Positions 19,028 to 28,573 of a DNA stretch of 64,000 nt are shown here, in pieces (the first letter of the stretch is position 1; every line of letters begins with the position of its first letter). Below the pieces are notes generated by a model. That model searched no databases. It had not been told where the DNA came from and saw only the letters and a list, made by a program, of their open reading frames with translations. Source of the stretch: Ophiostoma sp. CBS 140.51 (Eukaryota; Ascomycota; Sordariomycetes; Ophiostomatales; Ophiostomataceae); contig JANSLP010000024.1 of NCBI GenBank assembly GCA_029298735.1, forward strand, positions 62,001 through 126,000, given 5' to 3'. The position numbers and the translations under genes were made by a program.

Positions 19028-20683
19028 CTAGTGGGACATACGCATCACTTGTGTCTCGACGTAGGCCCAGTACCGCTTGGCCGACATGCGACGCAGCGAC
19101 TTGCCAAAGACAATCATGGCCAGGAACGTCAGAGTACAGCCCAGCGAAAGCATGCTGACGGCAATAAAGGTCTTTGTGTAGCCCTCGGCGTTGAGCCAGG
19201 GCGTGATGCCGTAGGAGAAGCCGAAACCCATACTGTTGCGAATGACAATAATGAGAATCAAAGACTCGCCGGCCATTTCTTTGAAACAGTCGACACCGTA
19301 CGACAGTGCGGCCGACGCGCCCGTGACGACAGCAACTTCGACCATGGCAACGCCAATGACGGGGCCCATAAAATGCACCGAGTGAGCCGCGCCGACACCC
19401 CACACAAGAAAGCCGGCGGCACCAATAAGAGCCGAAGCGACCAAGACCCAAAGACGGTGCTCGGGTTCGCGGATGCCATTGTTACGGCGGGCGAGGTACA
19501 GAGCGAGCTGGTCGCCAGCCCAGCCGGCCCAGACGGCGCCGACAACAGCACCCACAAATACGGAAATGTAGGCGGCGCCAATGGCACCCGTCGAGAAATT
19601 GTAGGGGGCGCTGCCGAGAATGACGACCATGGTGCCGTTGACGACCATGTACCAAGACAAATTGCTGCCATACAAGAAGCCGGCCCAGACAATGGAGGGA
19701 AAAGAAAAGAGCAGCAGCAGCGGGCGGTACATCATGACAAACATGTCTTTGACAGACGGGCGACCGGAAATGCGGCGGAAGAGGTTAAGCTTCTGTGCGT
19801 ACGAGCGAGGCGGGGCAAAAGCTTGGATGGGCGAGGCAACGCGGATGCTGGTGGCAGAAGCAGGAGCTGTCTTTTCGGTCTTCTCCGTCGTTCCGGGGGC
19901 AGCTTCGACAGCGTCTGGGCCCATTGTGGCAGCCTCCACCTTGGACGACTCGTCGTTGTCGTCGGCACCCTCCACGGTTGTGCGTAGGTACATGGTCTCC
20001 TCGAGGCCAAAAAAGATGATGATTGTGCACACTCCACAGACAATGGCACCAAACCAAATGGCCGCCTGCCACGGCATGGTCTCGGCAATGAAGCCAGCGA
20101 AAAAGGGCGCCAATGCGTTGCTACCAAAGACCATGAGCGCATAGATGCCAATGTAGGTGCCGCGCTCGTGGGCAAAGAACAGATCAGAGACAGACACCTC
20201 AGGCAGCGACTCGACGGGAGCCACAAAGAGGCCAATCAGGATGCGGTGACCGTACCAGCTGCCCGTGGTCTTGCCGAGCGCCGTCCAGATCATGGCCACC
20301 GTGGTCAGCAGGCTGGACAGCAGGTAAACTCCGCGGCGGCCATAGACCAGAGCAACAGGCTGCCACAGTAGACAGCCCCAACCAGCAAACAAAAACATGA
20401 GGCCGTTGCCTGTGTCGATGCTGGCAATGGAGATGCCCGTGTCCTTGTTGATTTCGCCGGCCACAGAGTACTGGACAGTGGTGGCAATGGCAGTGCCAAA
20501 GACGTAGGTGTAGGCCATGAGGATTGCCCAGCGCTTGCGACGGGGCGACCAGTTGAGCGGGTCTTCCGGGTCCGCACTGGGTTGCGGATTGAGGATGACG
20601 TCGGCACTGCCATGGTGGTCGAGCTGGCCGTCGGTGTCCACCATGTGGATGGTGCCAGGCACTGAGTGGTAGATGTCGGCCAT
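19028..20683 (-). CDS. Major facilitator superfamily transporter (fungal HOL1/DHA1-like)
   Basis: This intronless gene encodes 551 residues from the ATG at 20683; the upstream extension of the frame has no better start. The cytosolic N-terminus carries the PEDPLNWSPRRKRW motif (residues 39-52) found just before helix 1 in fungal DHA1/HOL1-type carriers. About 12 hydrophobic segments are visible, with a long Ala/Thr-rich central loop at about 225-305 (around TTVEGADDNDESSKVEAA). GYRI-type loops such as WYGHRILIGLF and the HERGTYIGIYAL segment fit the family. It is divergent from the dimethylformamidase-like gene across 641 bp and lies head-to-tail with the dioxygenase. Import or efflux of the cluster substrate is likely, but direction is unknown. 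Confidence 0.88.
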   Translation of the reverse strand: MADIYHSVPGTIHMVDTDGQLDHHGSADVILNPQPSADPEDPLNWSPRRKRWAILMAYTYVFGTAIATTVQYSVAGEINKDTGISIASIDTGNGLMFLFAGWGCLLWQPVALVYGRRGVYLLSSLLTTVAMIWTALGKTTGSWYGHRILIGLFVAPVESLPEVSVSDLFFAHERGTYIGIYALMVFGSNALAPFFAGFIAETMPWQAAIWFGAIVCGVCTIIIFFGLEETMYLRTTVEGADDNDESSKVEAATMGPDAVEAAPGTTEKTEKTAPASATSIRVASPIQAFAPPRSYAQKLNLFRRISGRPSVKDMFVMMYRPLLLLFSFPSIVWAGFLYGSNLSWYMVVNGTMVVILGSAPYNFSTGAIGAAYISVFVGAVVGAVWAGWAGDQLALYLARRNNGIREPEHRLWVLVASALIGAAGFLVWGVGAAHSVHFMGPVIGVAMVEVAVVTGASAALSYGVDCFKEMAGESLILIIVIRNSMGFGFSYGITPWLNAEGYTKTFIAVSMLSLGCTLTFLAMIVFGKSLRRMSAKRYWAYVETQVMRMSH

Positions 20684-21324
20684 GGGGAGTGCGGAGAATA
20701 AAATAGAGAGAATAATTTCAATGAAATAAGAAATAGAGGAAATGAAGACCAAGAATTATCAAGTAAATGGATGGCAAGTAAAGAAACTAGAGACTGTGGT
20801 GGAGAGAAATGTGACTGGTGCCGAGCAGTTTGTTATCTTCTCCTTGTAAGCCACGACCTTTGACGTCTCGCGGATGTCTTTTAAGGTAAAAGTGCTGTAC
20901 TCAATGTTGCACAGGACTGCACGATGCAAGTGACGAGAGAGCGCATGTCTGGAGATCCATATCTATCCTTCCCAAACAGGAAATGCAAAGGCTGAAGACA
21001 AAAATGAACTCGAAAGAAGAAAGCGCGGTCATGTTGGAAACTCTGCGATAAGGAAGGAACGGCTCGAAGTGGAAGGAGAGACCCACTTGTTAGCGCACTG
21101 TGCTCCTTCCTCAAGATGGTGTAAGCTCCGCGGCAGGTACAGTCGACGGTAACACTAGCTCAGGGAGGAGCTGTTGGCTTTGACATTTGACACTCGACGT
21201 TTGACAGCTATTTTCAATAGGGAGACTTTAAATAGAAAATGGTAGCCACTAATATGTTGACTTAATTCACCATGTACCTTTTTTGCATACCTTTCTTTTG
21301 CACACCTCATCACCTTCTCTCACC
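20684..21324. promoter_or_regulatory. Bidirectional promoter of the MFS and dimethylformamidase-like genes
   Basis: The 641-bp spacer separates two divergent genes of the proposed cluster. It holds HGATAR sites (TTATCT at 20833-20838 and CGATAAG at 21046-21052), which could mediate nitrogen control by an AreA-type factor, and a CCGCGG palindrome at 21128-21133 containing abutting CGG/CCG half-sites. All are short motifs and individually weak. Confidence 0.45.
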
Positions 21325-23641
21325 ATGTCTACAATTTACGAAGTTCCTAAAGACTACCCGGCCGAGATCATTGGCTATGCTGAGCCATGGACCGTCAGTC
21401 CAGGCGACACAGTTGCCATAAAAGTGAGTTATTCTCTATTTCTTTTGATTTAATTCCTGGCACTAACACATCTAGCTGTCTTCCACGGCACCTGAATACA
21501 CGTACCGTACTGTCCGCATCATCCAGGGCGTGGACGTGCCCAATAGTCCCAAGAAGGAAGAAGAAGAGATCACAGATATTCCACCTGGAACAGGGACTGG
21601 CCGTTTCCAAAAAGCCCTGCCTGGCTCCTATGGTCTCGTGTCCAAATCACTGCCTTTTCCAGAGGATGCCGTGGGTGTCAACATCTCCTTCTTCTTCCAG
21701 GCATGGATGCCACAGTGCGATCATGTGCAAACGCTGCTGTCCACCATCAACACCGACAGAGACAGAGCCAGCGGGGTTGCAGCTGTCATATCAACAGAGG
21801 GTACACTGGCCTTTTGGGTCGGTACGAGCACATCTGTTGAAGTAGTTGACTCTGGCTTCAAGCCACCACGCAAGGGCTGGGTCGGCGTGTCGGCCACCAT
21901 GCAGGGCTCAGAGTTTACGGCATCCGTCTGGCAAGTTTCTTTGCTGTCTGGGCCAGACAAGAAGACGAACGAAAAGACATTCACATACAGCCTGACCGGC
22001 AGTGTGTGTTTAAAAAATCTTGGCGCATTGATGGTCGGTGCGGGTCACGGATCGTCTGGCCAGCCAGTACACTTTTTCAATGGCCGCATGGATCGCCCAC
22101 GCATCGAGGCTCTCTCTTCAGCCCAGAGCACGCTACCTTCCCTTCTTATCGATCTCGACTTTTCCCAACAAATCCCGAGTGACGCAATCATCGATGTCTC
22201 TAGTAACGGCCTCGATGGTGTGCTTGTCAACGCGCCGACTCGTGCTGTCCGAGGTCACGATTGGGACGGCACAGAGCCCAACTGGACAAAGGCGACGTAC
22301 GGCTATGGTGCCATCCACTTCCACGAGGACGATTTGGACGATGCATCGTGGGCTACCGACTTTGAGATTGCTGTGCCATCCAGTGCTCGCTCGGGTGCGT
22401 ATGCTGTGGTCGTCACAGCCGCTGATGGATCCACGTCAGACAGCGTGCCCTTTTTCGTGCGGCCAGCCAAGGACACACTTCGAGAGGGAAAAGTGGCCGT
22501 CGTGCTCTCCACATTCACGTACCTCGCATACGCTAACGAACACTTGTGGGAAAAGTCGCGCTCGTCGGCCATTGACGTCGGCCCGGGCTTTGACATGGCC
22601 AACATTGCCCTCAGCGATGACTTTTCTCGGCTGCAGCGCCGTGACGATCTCGGCCTGTCGTGCTATGATGTGCACCGTGACGGTTCCGGCGTGGTTTATT
22701 CGTCGTGCCGGCGGCCCATCCTGAATATCCGGCCGGGGTACATCATGTGGGCTTTTAAGCGACCGCGGGAGTTCAGTGCGGACACAATGCTGATCGGCCT
22801 GCTTGAGCGGGAGAATATTCCCTACGAGGTGTTGACCGATCACGACCTTGATGCTTGCGGAGTAGACATTCTCCATGGGTACAATACGGTTCTGACTGGC
22901 AGCCACCCGGAGTACCCAAGCCCGGCCGTCTATGGTGCGTATTTGGATTACGCGCGCCAGTGCGGCAACCTCATGTACCTCGGCGGCAACGGCTTTTACT
23001 GGGTCGTCGGCGCCGACAGCCAGGTGACGCCGCACCGCATCGAGGTGCGGCGGGGTGACCAGGGCGTTCGAACGTACACGCTTTCTGGCGGCGAGCATGT
23101 TTTGAGCACAACGGGCCAGCAGGGTGCCCTGTGGCGGACGCGCGGTATTGCGTGCAATGTGTTGTTTGGTGTCGGGTTTGCCGGCGAAGGTGTTGCGCCC
23201 GGTGTGCCGTACAAAAGGGTGCCCAAGACATCCAACGAAAAAAGCGGTATGGAGTGGATCTTTGACGGTCTAGGAGAGGACGAGCTGATTGGAGTCGACG
23301 GTCTCGGTGGTGGTGCCAGTGGTGATGAGGTGGACCGCTTCGACGCCGAGCTTGGTAGCCCGGCCGACGCCATTGTTCTGGCCACAAGCACGGGCCATTC
23401 GGATGAGTATGGTATTGTCCCAGAGGACCTTACGTTTCCGGTGGACGGCATTCTAGGCACACAGACGGACCGTATCCGGTCGGACATGGTGTTTTTGCGC
23501 ACGCCGGCGGGCGGTGGTGTGTTCTCAGTCGGAAGCATCAACTGGTGCTGCTCGGTGGGCTGGAACGACTATGACAACAGCGCGGCACGGGTCACGTTGA
23601 ATGTTGTCAGGGACTTTCTCAGCAAGAAGAATGTCTTATGA
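21325..23641 (+). CDS. N,N-dimethylformamidase large (beta) subunit-like protein
   Basis: There are two exons, 21325-21423 and 21476-23641. The 52-nt intron has GTGAGT/CTAG borders, the start context is CACCATG, and splicing gives 754 residues. Bacterial dimethylformamidase hydrolyses N,N-dimethylformamide to dimethylamine and formate using a mononuclear iron held by two Tyr and one Glu in the large subunit. Family features seen are the N-terminal GYAEPWTVSPGDTVAIKLSS strand region and the RIIQGVDVPNSPKKEEE segment. A lectin/LamG-like region follows at about 80-270. The C-terminal domain has VLTDHDLDACGVD, VLTGSHPEY at about 505-513 and LGGNGFYWV. No small subunit is recognisable nearby, so fungal members may act alone or on other amides. 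I could not map the iron ligands with certainty. It is divergent from the MFS gene. Confidence 0.85.
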
Positions 23642-23734
23642 ATGTAGACAGTAAATTAATTGCTATCTTTTTATGTCTCGATATGCACTTTCAGTCATCC
23701 TCCGACTCATTTTCTCCGGGTCGCGTTTCTCGCT

Positions 23735-25256
23735 TTAAGATGTGTGATCTCTGACCCTTTTCAAAAGGTCACGCATGTCGTTGTGGTAAATGGCGACATC
23801 ATCCAGTCTCTCCTGCACGCTCGGACCAAAGTTCTCTTCGTCGTTGTACAGACGGTTGGCCTCGTCTCGCGGCAGGTCGTGTGCTTGCTGTAGACGAGCT
23901 GCGAATCAGGCTGCCTTACACGTTCGGCATCCCAAAACATGTATGCCCTCTCGCGCAAGGCGCCCTTGAGTGCTCTCTCATCCTCGATTTCATCCATGTC
24001 TGGCTCTTCACCTTGTCGGTACAGGGCGTACCCAGCGCCACCGAGATTTTCATGTGCAGTGCTGTCATTGTTTGGAGGAGGCGCCTGTCGCGATAACAGA
24101 GCTGCAACTTCAAAATAGGCAACCCTGTGAATGTAAGTATCAGCCGAGATGGTCAGCTTCGCCTTTGCTCTTCCTTTTCTGCGCACCAAACGATAGGCGT
24201 ACAGCAACTGCAAGCTTGTCATTAAAGCAAGGTAGCTCATGTGCTCGTATGGATCTCGGCGGTGTTTTTAAAACAGCACGATGCGGTGCAGCTCGTAGTC
24301 CAGCCTGTAAAAAAAAAATTACAGTCCCAGTTCGCAAGCCTCCTATCGACTATTTCGATGTCTGTCTCAGATGTTTCCTTTATAGGCGGGTCTTCGTGAT
24401 CTGGATTGCGGCTGGTGAAGCATTTACCGCTATTGTTACCGTCCTGCTTCCGCGGTGGCCTGGCTGCGTTGGAGGGAAGATGGTACAGGCTGGGTGCAGC
24501 CAGGACCCTTGCAATAAAGTCATCTTCAACGAGGCGTGTGTGTTTGTGAATCAACTGTGTGTAATAGAAAAAGACACAGCTCATTGCCTCAATCTCCCAC
24601 GGCTGAACGCGCAAAAAAAAAAAAAAAGCGGTCGACCTGCCCATTGACACCAGTGAAAGATTTATCGAGGTGAAATCGCTGCACAGGAAAGACTTTGCCG
24701 AAAAGTTCCAAGTGGAAAAAAATTCTTTGAAAGGCAGCGCGTTCTGTACGAGAGAGAATGAGCGAAGGTGGTGGAGAGGTGTATTTGCGGTCAGATTTGG
24801 AGCTGCCCGTATCGACGTCGGGGTGGGTCTGCCGAGACTACCAGAGCCGCCAGGGCTAGCGCCGGGGCCGCAATGCAGCAAAGACCATGCCTCGGCGGCA
24901 AAGTCGCTGACAAAGTAGAGGACTCGGCAGACCAGACCACAAAAGAACGTAATGTCCTCGGGTCCAGTCGGTGGATCAAACATCGCCCCAGCAAAGTAGT
25001 CGTCGACAAAATGTCGCTGCAATTTGTCGTCTGCGTTAGCCTTAAAGTAGGGAACATGGCCTACTGCGAGTGCAACCGACCGGGCCTCGGGTTCAATGGC
25101 ATTTAGACAAACTGATACCAGAATGCGGTTTCAAAAGAGGTTGAAGACTTGTAGGCCGGCCGGCGATGTGGCAATAAAATATTGGAGGTCTTTTGGGTCG
25201 TGCAAAGACACCAATATCTCGCCCAGAACTCCTGGGTGAAGGTCATGTAGATGCAT
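23735..25256 (-). pseudogene. Decayed F-box-like fungal protein gene
   Basis: Reading from the ATG at 25256, the minus strand encodes an F-box-like start (LHDLHPGVLGEILVSLHDPK, then FIATSPAGLQVF) followed by family-typical pieces: RILVSVCLNAIEPEA, LILSRTERAAFQR, QPWEIEAMSCVFFYY, a YLALMTSLQLLYAYRLV segment, and ALRERAYMFWDAERV. These pieces lie in different frames. There is an in-frame TGA at 25133-25131 and a TAA at 24270-24268. Frame changes occur near 24825, in an A15 tract (24613-24627), near 24310 (A10 tract) and near 23893. The ending NRLYNDEENFGPSVQERL then runs to a TAA at 23735. Short conserved introns might explain one change but not all. Function is lost or the sequence carries errors at homopolymers. 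Confidence 0.72.
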
Positions 25257-25686
25257 GGCAACTTCTGTGTCCGTGGTTTGTTTGTTGACTATCGGCTTTG
25301 ATGGCGCGCAGTCGATTGATGATGCCTCGTTATGGTGAAAAATGTGCTATTGGGATGAAAAAAGAAAGTAAGACGAGGGAGAGATGAATATTGCAGGCAG
25401 GAAAATGGAAAGCGAGATATTGACGGAGGGATGAAGTTGGTCATGTCCAAACTAAGCAGCTGCGGCCCACTTAAGCGGCCCGTTGCAGCGGCCACACCCG
25501 ACCACAGGGCCGGACTACAATGCTCGACAGCAGCATTTTAGATTCAACATAGACGCAAGTCTCATGACAATTAGTTTACAAAAAGTAATAAAGAGCTCCA
25601 TCACAGTCAGATATTAGAATAACGGAACGAACACAAAAATATGCAGGAACTATGAACAACACATACGCCGACCTTCACCTTGAACA
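25257..25686. other. Spacer between F-box pseudogene and aspartyl protease
   Basis: No coding evidence apart from a short frame continuing upstream of the pseudogene ATG to a TAG. It probably contained the pseudogene promoter and contains the 3' flank of the protease gene. Confidence 0.6.
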
Positions 25687-27408
25687 TTATGCGCACAACA
25701 ACATCAACATCGTTGGGACAAAAACAGCAACGAGTGATGATGTCGACACATTGCTGCTCCTTAATCCTGCATTCTTCTTGCTGTCGTCAGATTCGCCCTT
25801 GGCCGAGGCAGAAGCTGCTGCTGCGAAACCGCCAGCGCCGCCGCCAACAAGACTGTCGGCCGCCGAGCATGCGCCCGTAAACCCGCCGGCCGCACCGGCT
25901 GTAGCCGAAGCCAGGGCCTGCAGATTAGCAGTTCCGCCGTTGCAGGTGGCATACGGCGCCATGAAGACGCTGTTGGCCGTCTGGTCGTAGACAACGTAGG
26001 CGCCGCGCAAGAAAGTGGCACCCAAAAGCAGAGTGACGCCCGAGGCTGGGTCAGGGATACCGGTACCGGTGCTCGACGACGAAGAAGATGAGCCATCGTC
26101 CAAGGAAATGCCGCCGAGACAGCACAGGTTATCCGTGATTTGGATAGAAAACTCGGATAGTGGGACACGGATGCGGGCGGCGCCGTTATTGAACGAGAAG
26201 TCGACGGTACGCTTGAGGCCGGCCTGGTTTTCCTTGCTGTGAACATCGGAGCCTAGACCCAGGGACGAGCAGGGTACAGGGAAGATACTTGCACTGGCCG
26301 TCGTGTCGGGTGCTCGTCCCGTAAGTTTGGCAAACTCGGCCCGGCTGTTTTGCATGGTGCTGGCACCCAAGTCCTTGGCGAGAGCCTCCATGACAACGAA
26401 CGGTAGAATCGAGAGCGTTGAGCCCGTGTCCAGAACAATCGGCCCGCCCGAGTTGGCGTACGTCTTGTTGGACGTGTCGCTTCCAGAGCTCACAACACCT
26501 CCATCACCTTCACTGCTGCTCTTAACAGTACTCCCCGTCAGCCCTATCGAGTCCAGTTTCACCCAGTACCGCACCAGCGTGTCCGACGGCGGCGGAGGCA
26601 GAATCGGCACGCCCATCATGGGCCCTGTAAAACGGTTCGTATCCAGTCCGCCCAACACCAGTGTACCTGCATTTGCCTGGTTCGCCGACGCCAGGCCAAT
26701 GCTAAACACTTTTCCGGGCCCCCCGGCGGCACCTTGCTGCGCGACTGCACCGACAAATGTCGTGTAATTGTGGTTCTCAGCGAAACCAAGACCCAGAATA
26801 CCCTCGGACATGTCCTCGCTCTTGCGCGCCACGCCAAACTGCAGGCCGTTGAGAGTCACGCCGCTGTCGGACTGCGAGACGGTGTCATTGTAGTAGTCAA
26901 ACGACACCTTGCCCTTGGCATACTGGATGTGACCATGCTTGTTGAGATTCTTGCTGGTGCTCGACTTCGCCGGGTCGTACCGTCCACTAGCCAGGCACTC
27001 ATTTTGGTCGTTGCTTCCTACACCGTTGCCAGCACGTCCCGAAGAGGCGCTCGTCGAGCTGTTGCAGCTGGGGTTGACCCAGAGTTCGTCGGAGCCCGTA
27101 TCGACGACCACCCGGACCTTTTGGCCTGGTGTACCTATGCTCACTATGGATTTTCAGTAATTAAAAGTCAAATGATGGTGGAACTAGTGGCACTTACAAG
27201 TCACTAGGTAGGCTATGGTTGACAGGTTGGTGAGTGGAATGTCGGCATTGCGTCGTGAAAGGCCGTTTATTTGTTGGCCTTGCGCTGTTTCGGCCGACAA
27301 AGAGAATGCGAGGGGGCCTTTGTTGTTGCGTGGTAGTAAGCTTTCTGTGGCGAGGACGTGGTTTGTTGCTAGTAGCAATGCTACTGCGCATGATATACGT
27401 GATGCCAT
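25687..27408 (-). CDS. Secreted, probably GPI-anchored aspartyl protease (pepsin/yapsin family A1)
   Basis: There are two exons, 27408-27198 and 27143-25687. The 54-nt intron has a GTAAGT donor and an ATAG acceptor, and splicing gives 555 residues. A signal peptide (SCAVALLLATNHVLA, residues about 6-20) is followed by a propeptide with SRR at 51-53, a possible kexin-type processing site. Catalytic aspartates are D85 (DTGSDELWV) and D309 (VLDTGSTLSILP), and Y145 fits the flap tyrosine. The first motif has DTGSDE where DTGSSD is usual, which leaves the catalytic triad residues intact. The C-terminus is Ser/Ala-rich and ends in a hydrophobic stretch (SLVAVFVPTMLMLLCA), the layout of a GPI-anchor signal. 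It is likely active at the cell surface or wall, as in yapsins and OpsB. Confidence 0.88.
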
Positions 27409-28573
27409 TATGTAGTTTTTGATTTTGACCATGCTAGAAATACTAGTGGTGAGATGCCGTAGATACACTCGCCTCGATCTTCGTGATGTGATGTGTGCAG
27501 ATCCTCTCCTTTTCTTTCCAGGATTGCAGACGATAAAAATCGCCGACAGGTGTGGCGAGGAGACAGGTTACTATTTACCCCTTATTAATCACCGTCTCTC
27601 TCAGACCCCATCTACACATCAAGGTATCATAGCGAAACGGCACAGTGCCAACAGACACAAAAAACAAAATAAATTACAGTCTACTGTCCGAGGGGACTTG
27701 AGTATATAAATAAACGCTGGGCAGAGCAGGACATAGCAGACAGTAGATAGGAGCTGTGGTCCACGGCTGCGGCGGTATGGCCGAGACGGCCTGGTCACAA
27801 GACATCTTAAGGCGCAGGTACATAATAGAGGTGAAAGGGTAGAGGAAGAACTGACTAAAATTAAACAGAAAATGGAAATGGCCCAGGCTCGGTAATAATA
27901 ATACGGGCGGTTTAGCCTGAAGTCGATTTCGTTGTGCTGATTTAGGGTAATGGGACATGGCAAATGCAATTTATATTGATCTTTTTTCCGTCCTGGGCTC
28001 GACGCGCACGCTCGAGGCCATAATAGGAAGTCAAAGCCATAAGACAAGCCTGAGAGTCTCTAAAAATGTAGGCGGACAAATAAAGAGTGTTATAAAATCA
28101 AAAGAACAAGGCCGAGGCCGAGACGTGTACAACCTTAGATTGGTATGAGCGGCTGTGCGTTTTGTCTTCGAGTCAATAGGACTGACTCGAGCTATGATTC
28201 AAATCACTACGGGATATCACATTCACAAGGTACAACACTTCCCAGCTTTCAAGATATCTTATTCGTTTCTGCTGAATATTTGATTTGGCTGTATCTGGGG
28301 GAATATGGAAAAGAAAAAACAGTAGAAAGTCGAAAGAAAGTAACATGAAAGATCAAACACAGTTGAGATGGAGAAAGAAAAAGCTAAACAGATTGAAGAA
28401 AAGAAAAGGAAAAACTCCGCCGTGATGCAGGCCTGGCTAAATGTCCGAGGCAAAGGCAAACAAATAAAAATAAAACAAACAAAACGCAAGCATTTCACAT
28501 TTCACATGTCACATTGTTTCGAGTTGGCAAAGATCGCTCGTAAAATTTCCTCCACACACGTCACCCTCAACCC
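27409..28573. other. Spacer upstream of the protease
   Basis: The 1.2-kb AT-rich spacer contains the protease promoter and the 3' flank of the next minus-strand gene. No open frame has coding character. Confidence 0.65.

Noticed and set aside
18902..19987. 361-codon plus-strand frame
   Set aside because: It lies antisense to the MFS transporter, and its composition is the reverse complement of conserved transporter codons.
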